Positions 28,745 to 36,625 of a DNA stretch of 64,000 nucleotides are shown one piece after another. A program made the position numbers and the translations under genes. The DNA comes from Minwuia thermotolerans. GTDB lineage: Bacteria; Pseudomonadota; Alphaproteobacteria; Minwuiales; Minwuiaceae. Numbering within the stretch: the first letter of the stretch is position 1; the number at the start of each line of letters is the position of its first letter. The notes under the pieces were generated by a model. That model did not search any database, was not told where the DNA came from, and was given only the letters and a program-made list of their open reading frames with translations. The stretch is from positions 62,001-126,000 of the forward strand of contig NZ_PIGG01000040.1 of NCBI RefSeq assembly GCF_002924445.1, in the 5' to 3' direction.

Positions 28745-29699
28745 TCTCGATCTCCTCCAGGCGGTCGCGGAGGCGCTGGATGGTCGTCCTGAGTTGCTTC
28801 AGTTCGTCCCTCTGCGCCCGCTCCATGGCCTGGCGTTCCTCGCGGTGTTCGCCGCGAATGGCGTCCATCTCGTCGCGCAGCGACTGGATGGTCTGTCTGA
28901 GCTGGCCGGCCTCGGCGGCGCCGAGCGCCTTCGCCCGCTGCGTCTCGGCCTGGCCCCGGCGGCGGATCTCGTCCATCTCGTCGCGCAGGTTCTGCACCGT
29001 CTCCTTGAGCTGCGCGATCTCCGCCGCAGCCGCCTGTTTCTCGGCCTGGACCAGCCGGCGCGTCTCCACGCGCTGATCCTCCAGCGTATCGCGCAGAGCC
29101 TGGGCGGTCTCCTTGAGCTGGCCGATCTCGGCCGCCGCGGCCTGCTTTTCCGCCTGCACCATACGCTGGGCTTCGGCGCGCTGATCCTCCAGCGTGTCGC
29201 GCAGCGCCTGCGCGGTGTCCTTCAGCTGGCCGATCTCCGCGGCGGCGGCCTGCTTTTCCGCCTGCACCATGCGCTGGGCTTCGGCGCGCTGGTCCTCCAG
29301 CGTGTCGCGCAGCGCCTGCGAGGTGTCCTTGAGTTGCTGGATCTCGGCCGCCGCGGCCTGCTTCTCCGCCTGCACCAGGCGCTGGGTCTCCGTGCGCTGG
29401 TCCTCCAGCGTATCCCGCAGCGCCTGGGCGGTGTCCTTGAGCGTGCCGATCTCGGAGGCTGCCGCCTGGCGCTCCCGCTGCGCAAGCACGGCGCCCCGCC
29501 GGCGCTCCTCCTCCAGCTCGTCCCTCAGCGCCTGGGCGGTGTCCTTCAGCGTGCGGATCTCGCCGGCGGCGTCGGCCTCCGCCTTCTGGACGCGGCGGCG
29601 GATCTCGACGTCCTTCTGCTCCAGCGTCTCCCGCATCGCAGACACTGTCCGCTGCAGGTGCCGGATATCGGCTTCCTTGTCCAGCGCCGTCAGAGCCAT
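28737..29699 (-). CDS. Coiled-coil protein built of exact 36-residue repeats
   Basis: A 320-residue, highly charged helical protein with no signal peptide or membrane segment. Its body is a tandem 36-residue repeat with consensus elements AAAAEIGQLKDTAQALRDTL, then EDQRAEAQRMVQAEKQ. About eight units run without insertions; the central four are nearly identical and the outer ones diverge. Gln, Ala, Glu and Arg dominate. Thirty-six residues equal ten helical turns, so the average coil may be close to straight. The start at 29699 follows GAGGCGGTC. Its last codons overlap the cyclase start by 8 bp (GTATGA), implying co-translation. I do not recognise a family; a scaffold or partner of the cyclase is inference. 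Confidence 0.85.
   Translation of the reverse strand: MALTALDKEADIRHLQRTVSAMRETLEQKDVEIRRRVQKAEADAAGEIRTLKDTAQALRDELEEERRRGAVLAQRERQAAASEIGTLKDTAQALRDTLEDQRTETQRLVQAEKQAAAAEIQQLKDTSQALRDTLEDQRAEAQRMVQAEKQAAAAEIGQLKDTAQALRDTLEDQRAEAQRMVQAEKQAAAAEIGQLKETAQALRDTLEDQRVETRRLVQAEKQAAAAEIAQLKETVQNLRDEMDEIRRRGQAETQRAKALGAAEAGQLRQTIQSLRDEMDAIRGEHREERQAMERAQRDELKQLRTTIQRLRDRLEEIENV
28754..29643. repeat. Tandem 108-bp coding repeat, about eight units, constant period
   Basis: The same phase mark (a CTCC-type tract followed by AGCGT) recurs at 28754, 28862, 28970, 29078, 29186, 29294, 29402, 29510 and 29618, each exactly 108 bp apart. No indels occur over nearly 900 bp. Units starting at 29078 to 29402 are the most alike. 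The repeat encodes the 36-residue unit of the coiled-coil protein. It is not a CRISPR array because units are contiguous and coding. Confidence 0.95.
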
Positions 29700-30132
29700 G
29701 GTCGACCGACCGCCTCGCTTGTGCAGATGGGATGGGCGAACTCAACCGGGTTCAATTACTTGTCGACACTATCATGTAGCCGGAATTCCTGAAAGATTCG
29801 TGGCCACGCGCGGGGCGCGGGCTGGACCGCCGGATTTCGCCCTGCACGCGCGGCCGGCCGCCGCCGCAGGACGGATCGGGCACCGCTGCGGCGAAGCCCT
29901 TCCCCGCCCGGTGATTGCCTGCTTTTTCGGCACTGCACAATCCTTCTGCAGATATATGGCCGAATTGCTGCCAATCGATGACATGCCTGATTCTTGTTCA
30001 TATTTTTATCCTTATTTTTTAGATAGTTAGAAAGAATGTTGCAGCGCACGGAAGTGGCCTCGGCCTTGCTAGGTCAAGCGCCAACGCCGCAAGGGGGCGG
30101 CGTCCCTTTGGGAATTGGGAGTGTTCAAGCAC
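29700..30132. other. 433-bp intergenic region between the coiled-coil gene and the TorF-like gene
   Basis: No convincing gene is present. It contains the divergent control regions. An AT-rich patch lies at about 29985-30035, unlike the surrounding DNA. A GCACTGCACAA sequence (29930-29940) and a TTGCAGCGCAC sequence (30039-30049) resemble the phasin-gene palindromes. A sigma-54-like promoter lies at 30055-30070. Confidence 0.6.
30055..30070 (+). promoter_or_regulatory. Candidate sigma-54 (-24/-12) promoter for the TorF-like gene
   Basis: TGGCCTCGGCCTTGCT has the GG and GC dinucleotides in the required register (ten bases between) and a full TTGCT -12 element; the -24 element matches TGGC only. 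The predicted start point would be near 30081, leaving a leader of about 52 nt before ATG 30133. Promoter function is inferred from pattern. Confidence 0.45.
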
Positions 30133-30849
30133 ATGAACTTCAAGGCACTCGCGGCAGCCACGGCTGTGGCCATGGCTGCTTTCGCGTTTTCGGGTCCGGT
30201 CCATGCCGAAGAGGAGGCCATGATCCCGGGCGAGTTCTCGGCCAATGTCGGAATCGTCACGGACTACCGGTTCCGCGGCATCACGCAGACCGACAACGAA
30301 CCGGCCATCCAGGGCGGGTTCGACTGGTCCCACGACAACGGCTTCTATCTGGGCACCTGGGCGTCGAACGTGAATTTCGGCAACGCCCATATCGAGATGG
30401 ACTTCTATGGCGGTTACGCCGGTTCGATTGACAACTTTTCCTACGATCTGGGTCTGATCTACTACTGGTATCCGGGCGCCAGCGCCAGGAACGACTTCGA
30501 CTTCGTCGAGGCCGCGCTGGGCCTGGGCTACGATTTCGAGCGCTTCTCCACCTCGCTGGGCTTCAACTACTCGCCGGAGAACTTCGGCAATTCCGGCGAC
30601 GCCCTGTTCATCGAAGGCGGCGTCGCCGTGCCCCTGCCCTATGAGTTCGAACTGGGCGGCACCGTCGGCTACCAGTTCATCGACGACGAGGCGACCTTCG
30701 GCGTGCCCGACTACCTGACCTGGTCGCTCGGGCTGTCGCGCTCCTACTGGGGCTTCGACTTCGCGCTCGACTATGTCGACACCGACGAATCCTCCTGCGG
30801 CGACGGCTGCGGGGCCACGGTGATCTTCTCGGTCTCGCGCAGTTTCTGA
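30133..30849 (+). CDS. TorF family putative outer-membrane porin/channel protein
   Basis: A 238-residue exported beta-barrel protein with signal peptide (LAAATAVAMAAFAFSGPVHA). The mature part begins with the family pattern FSANVGIVTDYRFRGITQTDNEPAIQGGFDW. Amphipathic strands rich in Tyr, Gly and Asp follow, and the last residue is Phe (SVSRSF), a mark of outer-membrane insertion. ATG 30133 is chosen over a TTG at 30115 because it directly opens the signal peptide with GGGAG upstream. A strong intrinsic terminator follows. The true solute is unknown. Confidence 0.88.
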   Translation: MNFKALAAATAVAMAAFAFSGPVHAEEEAMIPGEFSANVGIVTDYRFRGITQTDNEPAIQGGFDWSHDNGFYLGTWASNVNFGNAHIEMDFYGGYAGSIDNFSYDLGLIYYWYPGASARNDFDFVEAALGLGYDFERFSTSLGFNYSPENFGNSGDALFIEGGVAVPLPYEFELGGTVGYQFIDDEATFGVPDYLTWSLGLSRSYWGFDFALDYVDTDESSCGDGCGATVIFSVSRSF

Positions 30850-30895
30850 CCCGGGACCGCCCTCCCGGGGCCGCCGGCGACGGCGGCAGGCGGCA

Positions 30896-30924
30896 GGCCG
30901 GCCCGCATCGCGGGCCGGCCTTTT
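30896..30924 (+). terminator. Rho-independent terminator of the TorF-like gene
   Basis: A perfect 11-bp stem (GGCCGGCCCGC with GCGGGCCGGCC) around a three-base loop is followed by TTTT. It lies 47 bp after the TorF-like stop codon and well before the phasin promoter. Confidence 0.9.
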
Positions 30925-30954
30925 CCATCGTGTGGATGGGCCGCGAAGGGATTA

Positions 30955-30969
30955 TTGTGCACTGCACAA
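30955..30969. promoter_or_regulatory. PhaR-like palindrome TTGTGCACTGCACAA upstream of phasin 1
   Basis: A 15-bp perfect inverted repeat with 7-bp arms around one base. It lies 10 bp upstream of the -35 element of the first phasin gene. It resembles the TGC-rich sites bound by PhaR, the repressor of phasin genes in Paracoccus and Rhodobacter. No phaR gene is in the window. Confidence 0.55.
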
Positions 30970-30978
30970 AAAAACTGG

Positions 30979-31027
30979 TTGACGCAGGGGCGGGCAATGC
31001 CCATTATCCGGTCACGTTGCAGTGCAG
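30979..31027 (+). promoter_or_regulatory. Phasin 1 promoter with PhaR-like operator at the start point
   Basis: TTGACG (30979-30984), a 17-bp spacer and CATTAT (31002-31007) form a sigma-70-type promoter. TTGCAGTGCAG (31017-31027) follows 9 bp after the -10 box and fits YTGC-N3-GCAG. The same arrangement with the same spacing precedes the second phasin gene, which supports it. Confidence 0.65.
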
Positions 31028-31072
31028 CATAACCGGCAACCACATATTCCAGCCCGTCCGGAGGACAGACCG

Positions 31073-31489
31073 ATGACCAAGACCGCCAACCCCTTTGCCG
31101 ATTTCGGCAAGATGATGAAGGACATGAAGGCCCCGATGTTCGACGTCGACGCGTTCATGACCATGCAGCAGAAGAACTTCGAGGCGATGACCACCGCCAA
31201 CCAGCTCGCCATGGACAGCGTCCGCGCGGTCTTCGAGCGCCAGGTGCAGATCGCCCAGGAGTCCGTCGAGGAAGCCCAGACCGCCATCAAGAGCGCGGCC
31301 GAAGGCAAGACCAAGGTGGACGTCGACGAGCAGACCACGCAGGCCAAGGCCGCGATGGAGAAGGCCTCCGCCAATGTGCGCGAGCTCTCCGAGATGGTCT
31401 CCAAGTCGCAGAACGAGATCTTCGACGTCCTGCACAAGCGCATGCTGGACGGCATCGAGGAGGCGAAGGGCCAGTTCAAGCTGAACTGA
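31073..31489 (+). CDS. phaP: Phasin family protein 1
   Basis: A 138-residue amphipathic helical protein that would coat polyhydroxyalkanoate granules. Family features are the N-terminal NPFADF, the MQQKNFEAMTTANQLAMDSVRAVFERQ helix region, and a C-terminal MVSKSQNEIFDVLHKRM segment. It has no cysteine and no membrane span. The start at 31073 is preceded by GGAGGAC. A frame extending to 31022 would run through the operator and is not used. An intrinsic terminator separates it from phasin 2, which is the same length. Confidence 0.92.
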   Translation: MTKTANPFADFGKMMKDMKAPMFDVDAFMTMQQKNFEAMTTANQLAMDSVRAVFERQVQIAQESVEEAQTAIKSAAEGKTKVDVDEQTTQAKAAMEKASANVRELSEMVSKSQNEIFDVLHKRMLDGIEEAKGQFKLN

Positions 31490-31510
31490 ACCGCCTCACG
31501 ACCGCCTTCG

Positions 31511-31547
31511 AAAGGGTCCGCCGGGCAACCGGCGGGCCCTTTCTTTT
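31511..31547 (+). terminator. Rho-independent terminator of phasin 1
   Basis: A 14-bp stem with one G-U pair (AAAGGGTCCGCCGG against CCGGCGGGCCCTTT) closes on a GCAA tetraloop and runs into TTTCTTTT. It lies 21 bp after the stop codon. Confidence 0.93.
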
Positions 31548-31565
31548 GCAATCGCGAGAAAGAGA

Positions 31566-31615
31566 TTGACGCAACGGCAGGCGTTGACCATAAGCGGTTC
31601 GCGCTGCATTGCAGC
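31566..31615 (+). promoter_or_regulatory. Phasin 2 promoter with PhaR-like operator at the start point
   Basis: TTGACG (31566-31571), 17-bp spacer, CATAAG (31589-31594). The palindrome GCTGCATTGCAGC (31603-31615) contains CTGCATTGCAG, an exact CTGC-N3-GCAG match, 9 bp after the -10 box. The layout is superimposable on that of phasin 1. Confidence 0.68.
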
Positions 31616-31674
31616 ATCATCTGCCGCGCCGTGCGCCTAGCCGCGCCGCAACCCCCAGACCGGAGAGTCCCCCG

Positions 31675-32091
31675 ATGCCCGTTCCCGCCAATCCCTTCGC
31701 CGATCTCACGAAGACCCTGTCCGGATTCAAGTGGCCGGCGATGGACCTCAACGCCTTCACCGAGATGCAGCGCCGCAACTTCGAGGCCCTGACCCGCGCC
31801 AACCAGGTTGCGGTCGACGGCTTCCGCGCGCTGATCGAGCGTCAGGCGGAGATCGCCCAGACCTCGGCGGCCGAAGCCCAGTCGGCGATCCGCAATCTGG
31901 CCGAGGGCGGCAAGGGTCCCGATTTCGAGGCGCAGCTGACCACCGCCCGCGGCGCGATGGAAAAGGCCACCGCCGACCTGCGCGAGCTGCAGGATATCGT
32001 CGCCCGCTCCCAGACCGAGGTCTTCGACATCATCAACACCCGGATGATCGAGGCCGTCGACGAGATGCGCCAGCCCGCCGCCAAGGACTGA
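31675..32091 (+). CDS. Phasin family protein 2
   Basis: A 138-residue paralogue of the upstream phasin, sharing NPFADL, MQRRNFEALTRANQVAVDGFRALIERQ and the SQTEVFDIINTRM segment. It probably binds polyhydroxyalkanoate granules as well. Both proteins keep the same length with many charged substitutions, so this is an old tandem duplication with conserved spacing. It has its own promoter and operator, allowing separate expression. The start ATG at 31675 follows GGAGAG. Confidence 0.9.
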   Translation: MPVPANPFADLTKTLSGFKWPAMDLNAFTEMQRRNFEALTRANQVAVDGFRALIERQAEIAQTSAAEAQSAIRNLAEGGKGPDFEAQLTTARGAMEKATADLRELQDIVARSQTEVFDIINTRMIEAVDEMRQPAAKD

Positions 32092-32181
32092 CCCGCGCGC
32101 TCCACGGGCCCCTGTTCGGACACGCCGCGTCATGCTAATGCCGGTTCTCGGCGACAATTCCCTGTCCGGCGGGGCCCGTCC

Positions 32182-34107
32182 TTGGCGAAACACAGTTCGA
32201 AACTGAAGACCTTCGGCGCGCTGCTCTACGACGTGGCGATGGCGCCGGTGGCGTTCATCGCGGCGCTCATGCTGCGCTACGGCCTGGTCGGCTACGAGAA
32301 GACCTCCGGCTTCTGGCTTGAGGCCAGCGCCATGCTGGTTCCCATCGCCGCCGGGGTCTTCTTCCTGTCCGGGCTGCACCGCGGGGTCTGGCGCTATGTG
32401 TCCATGCGCGACCTCTCGGCGATCCTGCGCGCCGCCGTTCTGGTGGTGCTGATCTTCTTCCCGCTGCTGTTCGCCTACAACCGGCTGGAGGACGTGCCCC
32501 GGACGGTTCCCTTCATCAACCTGTTCGTGCTGATCGCCCTGCTCGCCGGCCCGCGCCTGCTGCTTCGGCTGGCGGCGGAAGGCGGCGTGGGCGCCCTCAC
32601 GGGACGGCGGCGGCCGCTGCCGGGACACGTCCCGGTGATACTTGTCGGCGCCGGACGGGGGGCGGAACTGTTCCTGCGCGAAATCGACCGCGGCGCGGCG
32701 CCCTATGACCCCGTCGCCATCCTGGACGACGACAGCGGCCAGATCGGCCGCACCATCCGCGGACGCAAGGTGGTCGGCAGTCTGGCCGATCTGGGCGATG
32801 TCGTGGAGACGCTCGGCGCCCGCGGACGTCGGCCGCAGCGCGTGATCGTCACCCGCCGGCGGCTGGAGCCCGACATGCTGCGCGATCTGCTGCAGCGCAC
32901 TCAGGACCTGGCCCTCCCGATCAGCCGCGTGCCCGATTTCAGCGCCCTGGAGAGCGGCGTCACCGACCGGGTCACAGTGCGCGAGATCGATGTCAGCGAT
33001 CTGCTCGGCCGGCCCCAGAAGGCGCTGGACCGTGACGCCATGCGGGGCCTGATTTCCGGCCGGCGCGTGCTGGTGACAGGCGCCGGCGGCTCCATCGGCA
33101 GCGAGCTGGTGCGCCAGATCGCTGCCCTCGCCCCGGCCAGCCTGGCCCTGCTCGAACTCTCCGAGTTCGCGCTCTACACCATCGAACAGGAAACCGGAGA
33201 GTCTTACCCGGAGCTGGAGCGGCGCATGTATCTGGCCGACGTCCGGGACGCCGAGCGGGTGGCCAATGTCTTCGCCGACTTCCACCCGGAAATCGTCTTC
33301 CACGCCGCGGCGCTGAAGCACGTGCCGCTGATGGAGCACAACCCGGACGAGGCGGTTCTGACCAACGTCATCGGCACGCGGCGCGTCGCCGACGCCTGCA
33401 TCCGCCACGACGTGGACGTCATGGTGCTGGTCTCCTCCGACAAGGCGGTGAACCCGGCCAACGTGATGGGCGCGACCAAGCGCCTGGCCGAGGCCTACGC
33501 CCAGTCCCAGGACATCGACCAGTCGCGCGAATCCGGCCGCGCCACGCGCTTCGTGACCGTCCGCTTCGGCAACGTGCTCGGCTCGACCGGCTCCGTGGTG
33601 CCGCTGTTCCAGCGCCAGCTCGCCCAGGGCGGACCGCTGACGGTCACCCATCCGGACATCACGCGCTACTTCATGACCATAAGGGAGGCGGTCGAACTGG
33701 TGCTCGCCGCTGCCGCCGGCAGCCGTCTCCGCCAGGACGACACGGGCCGCATCCATGTGCTCGATATGGGCGAGCCGGTGCGCATCCAGGACCTCGCCCG
33801 CATGATGATCCGCCTCGCCGGCCTGACGCCGGACCGCGACATCCGGATCGAGTATGTCGGCCTGCGCCCCGGCGAGAAGCTGCACGAGGAACTGCTGCAC
33901 AGTTCCGAGAAGCTGGACCAGACGGACATCGAGGGGGTCATGCTCGCGTCCCCGCGGGTTGTCGAACGGCAGATCCTGACGCGGGCACTGGACGAACTCG
34001 CCGGCCATGCCAGGGCGCGGCGCACCGACCGTACGCTGACCCTGCTCAGGGAGCTGGTGCCGGAATACAAGGAAGAGACGGAGCGGCAGCGCCACGCCTC
34101 CAGTTGA
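32182..34107 (+). CDS. Membrane-bound nucleotide-sugar 4,6-dehydratase/epimerase (CapD/WbpM/FlaA1-like)
   Basis: A 641-residue enzyme for surface polysaccharide sugars. Four N-terminal membrane helices (to about residue 125) precede a CoA-binding-like Rossmann domain and then a second Rossmann domain with TGAGGSIGSEL. The catalytic motif SSDKAVNPANVMGATKR has the Ser/Met/Lys arrangement typical of WbpM-type C6 dehydratases in place of the usual Tyr. FGNVLGSTGSVVPLF and GLRPGEKLHEELL are also family blocks. It likely acts on UDP-GlcNAc-type sugars. The start codon is TTG. It is the only glycan-assembly gene of its kind in the window. Confidence 0.93.
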   Translation: MAKHSSKLKTFGALLYDVAMAPVAFIAALMLRYGLVGYEKTSGFWLEASAMLVPIAAGVFFLSGLHRGVWRYVSMRDLSAILRAAVLVVLIFFPLLFAYNRLEDVPRTVPFINLFVLIALLAGPRLLLRLAAEGGVGALTGRRRPLPGHVPVILVGAGRGAELFLREIDRGAAPYDPVAILDDDSGQIGRTIRGRKVVGSLADLGDVVETLGARGRRPQRVIVTRRRLEPDMLRDLLQRTQDLALPISRVPDFSALESGVTDRVTVREIDVSDLLGRPQKALDRDAMRGLISGRRVLVTGAGGSIGSELVRQIAALAPASLALLELSEFALYTIEQETGESYPELERRMYLADVRDAERVANVFADFHPEIVFHAAALKHVPLMEHNPDEAVLTNVIGTRRVADACIRHDVDVMVLVSSDKAVNPANVMGATKRLAEAYAQSQDIDQSRESGRATRFVTVRFGNVLGSTGSVVPLFQRQLAQGGPLTVTHPDITRYFMTIREAVELVLAAAAGSRLRQDDTGRIHVLDMGEPVRIQDLARMMIRLAGLTPDRDIRIEYVGLRPGEKLHEELLHSSEKLDQTDIEGVMLASPRVVERQILTRALDELAGHARARRTDRTLTLLRELVPEYKEETERQRHASS

Positions 34108-34205
34108 GGCCGCCGCACGCCGGAAACAGTCCGTTTCCCATTGCCGCGATTGATGGCGCCGGGCCGCCTGCACATCTCCGCCGGCAACAGAGCAGGAGCG
34201 TTGCC

Positions 34206-35045
34206 ATGAGCGAATCCGATTTCCGAACCGTGCTGGGCGTGATCCCCGGCGTCGACGCGCAGGACGGGGCAGGCGTCAAGCTGAAGCGCAGCCTCGGCGG
34301 CCCCCGCCTGCAGCATTTCGATCCCTTCCTGCTGCTGGACGAGTTCCGCTCGGACCAGGCCGGCGACTACATCGCCGGCTTTCCCGATCATCCCCATCGG
34401 GGCTTCGAGACCGTGACCTACATGCTGGCCGGCCGCATGCGCCACCGCGACAATCAGGGCAATTCCGGCCTGCTGCAGAGCGGCGGCGCGCAGTGGATGA
34501 CCGCCGGCCGCGGCATCGTGCACTCGGAAATGCCGGAGCAGGAGGACGGCCTGATGTGGGGCTTCCAGCTCTGGGTCAACCTGCCGGCCGCCGACAAGAT
34601 GACGGCGCCGCGCTACCAGGACATCGAGCCGGGCGACATTCCGGAGGCCGAGCGCCCGGGCGGCGCACGCGTGCGCATCGTCGCCGGAGAGCTCGGCGGC
34701 GTCGCCGGACCGGTCAGCGGCATCGCCACGAAACCGCTCTACTACGATGTCGCCCTGCCGGCCGAAGGGCGCTTCGACGAGGCCGTGCCCGAAGGCCACA
34801 ACGCTTTCGTCTACGTCTATGGCGGCGGGCTGGACCTCGGGAGCCACACGCTCTCGGAAGGCCAGATGGCGCTGCTGACGGACGGCGCGCGGGTCGAGGC
34901 CCGGGCCAGGGGCGGCGAAGCAAGGTTCCTGCTCATTGCCGGGCAACCGATCGGCGAGCCGGTGGCCCGCTACGGTCCCTTCGTGATGAACACGAAGGAG
35001 GAGATCATCCAGGCCTTCCGCGACTATGAGGCCGGGAAGTTCTGA
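34206..35045 (+). CDS. Pirin family protein (bicupin)
   Basis: A 279-residue bicupin. The N-terminal metal site is visible as FPDHPHRGFETVTYMLAG with two His, and GIVHSEMPE provides a third; HFDPFLLLDEF is a pirin hallmark. Bacterial pirins can act as quercetinase-type dioxygenases or as regulators; the role here is open. The start ATG at 34206 follows AGCAGGAGC. It converges on the response-regulator gene, leaving only 7 bp between coding ends. Confidence 0.92.
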   Translation: MSESDFRTVLGVIPGVDAQDGAGVKLKRSLGGPRLQHFDPFLLLDEFRSDQAGDYIAGFPDHPHRGFETVTYMLAGRMRHRDNQGNSGLLQSGGAQWMTAGRGIVHSEMPEQEDGLMWGFQLWVNLPAADKMTAPRYQDIEPGDIPEAERPGGARVRIVAGELGGVAGPVSGIATKPLYYDVALPAEGRFDEAVPEGHNAFVYVYGGGLDLGSHTLSEGQMALLTDGARVEARARGGEARFLLIAGQPIGEPVARYGPFVMNTKEEIIQAFRDYEAGKF

Positions 35046-35052
35046 GCGGCGC

Positions 35053-36504
35053 CTACTCCGCCGCGGTGGCGGCGTCCTCTTCCTCCCAGGCGGCGCGCTT
35101 GCGGTAGATCGTCTGCGGCGCGATGCCGAGCAGCGCCGCGGCGGTGCGGATATTGCCGCCGCAGCGTTCGATCGCGTTCTCGATGTAGTCGCGTTCGACC
35201 GCGGCCAGCGGCCGGATCTCCTCGGACAGCGACTGCACATCGGCGCGGCGCTCCGGACGCGGCGGTCCCGCCTCGGGCTCCGCTGCGGACGCCGCAGCCG
35301 CCGGGGGCGGGGCCAGCGCCTCCACCTTCTGCAGGTTGGCCGGCAGCATCTCCGGCGTCACCGTCTCGGCGTCGTTCAGGACCACGATGTTGTGCACCGC
35401 GTTCTGCAGTTCGCGCACATTGCCGGGCCACTCATGCGCCATCAGAATCGCCGCGGCGGCCGGCCCGAAGGCGCGGAAGCTCTTGCCTTCCTGTTCGGCG
35501 TAGCGGCGCAGGAACGTCTCCGCGATCCGCAGAATGTCGTCGTCGCGCTCCCTGAGCGGCGGCAGGTGCATCGGGATCACGTGCAGCCGGTAGTAGAGAT
35601 CCTCGCGGAACCGGCCCGCCTTGACCTCCGCCATCGGTTCCTTGTTGGTGGCGCAGATCACCCGCACGTCCACCTTCTCGACCTTCGAGCTGCCGACCTT
35701 GCTGTAGGTCTCGGTCTGGATGAAGCGCAGCAGCTTGGCCTGCAGGTCCAGGTCCATCTCGCAGATCTCGTCCAGGAACAGCGTGCCCCCGTCGGCCATC
35801 GCCGCCGCGCCCTCGCGCTCGCCCAGGGCCCCGGTGAAGGCGCCCTTCACATGACCGAAGATCTCGCTCTCCATCAGGTCGTGGGGGATCGCGGCGCAGT
35901 TGATGGCGATGAAGGGCTTGTCGCGGCGCGGGCTGCGGTTCTTGATCGCCTCGGCGCAGACCTCCTTGCCGGTGCCGCTTTCGCCGGTGATGAAGACGGT
36001 GGCCTTCGACGACGCCGCGGCCTCGATGATGCGGTAGACCGCCTGCATGCACAGCGCGCTGCCGACGAAGCCTTCGAAACCGCCGCGGTCGATCTCCGTG
36101 CGGTAGGTCTCGACGATCTCCTTGAGCTTGGTCGTTTCCAGGACGTTGCGCAGCGTGACCTTCAGCCGGTCGGCGGTGAACGGTTTCACGATGAAGTCGG
36201 CAGCGCCCAGCCGCATTGCCGTCACCGCCGTCTGCACCGACCCGTGGGCGGTGATCACGATGACGCCGATCCCCTCGTCCAGCGAACCGATATGGCGCAG
36301 GATCTCCATGCCGTCCATGTCCGGCAGCCGGAGGTCCAGCAGGATCGCGTCGGGCCGCCCTTTCTCCAGTTCGGCCAGGGCTTCGGCGCCGGTTTCGACG
36401 TGGCGGATGTCATAGGGTTCGTCGCGCAGGAACTGGATGTAGCTCCGCGCCAGCGTCGGCGTGTCCTCGACGAGCAGAATCTGAGACTTCGCCGTGCGGC
36501 TCAT
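35053..36504 (-). CDS. Sigma-54-dependent response regulator, LuxO-like
   Basis: A 483-residue NtrC-family activator. Receiver domain with phospho-acceptor Asp57 ([11 protein letters not shown]). AAA+ domain with Walker A GESGTGKE (174-181), the sigma-54-contacting GAFTGA (221-226), Walker B TLFLDEI, and [11 protein letters not shown] Fis-type helix-turn-helix lies at the C-terminus ([21 protein letters not shown]). The segment [23 protein letters not shown] is close to Vibrio LuxO. The neighbour across a 121-bp divergent gap is a hybrid kinase with an Hpt domain, the expected phosphodonor. The likely targets are the -24/-12 promoters found near 30, 39.8 and 46.9 kb. Confidence 0.94.
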   Translation of the reverse strand: MSRTAKSQILLVEDTPTLARSYIQFLRDEPYDIRHVETGAEALAELEKGRPDAILLDLRLPDMDGMEILRHIGSLDEGIGVIVITAHGSVQTAVTAMRLGAADFIVKPFTADRLKVTLRNVLETTKLKEIVETYRTEIDRGGFEGFVGSALCMQAVYRIIEAAASSKATVFITGESGTGKEVCAEAIKNRSPRRDKPFIAINCAAIPHDLMESEIFGHVKGAFTGALGEREGAAAMADGGTLFLDEICEMDLDLQAKLLRFIQTETYSKVGSSKVEKVDVRVICATNKEPMAEVKAGRFREDLYYRLHVIPMHLPPLRERDDDILRIAETFLRRYAEQEGKSFRAFGPAAAAILMAHEWPGNVRELQNAVHNIVVLNDAETVTPEMLPANLQKVEALAPPPAAAASAAEPEAGPPRPERRADVQSLSEEIRPLAAVERDYIENAIERCGGNIRTAAALLGIAPQTIYRKRAAWEEEDAATAAE

Positions 36505-36625
36505 CGGCCTGTCGTCCCCCAAAGCGCTGAAGGCCGCGTCGGCGTCCGGCTTCTGCCGCCGTCCGGTTCACCGTTCCCCGCGACCGCCAATTTTCGGTCA
36601 TTGCCCGAAGTTGTCGCATGATAGA

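Noticed and set aside
28754-29643. Regular 108-bp repeats as a CRISPR array
   Set aside because: Units are contiguous without spacers, maintain one reading frame and encode a coiled coil.
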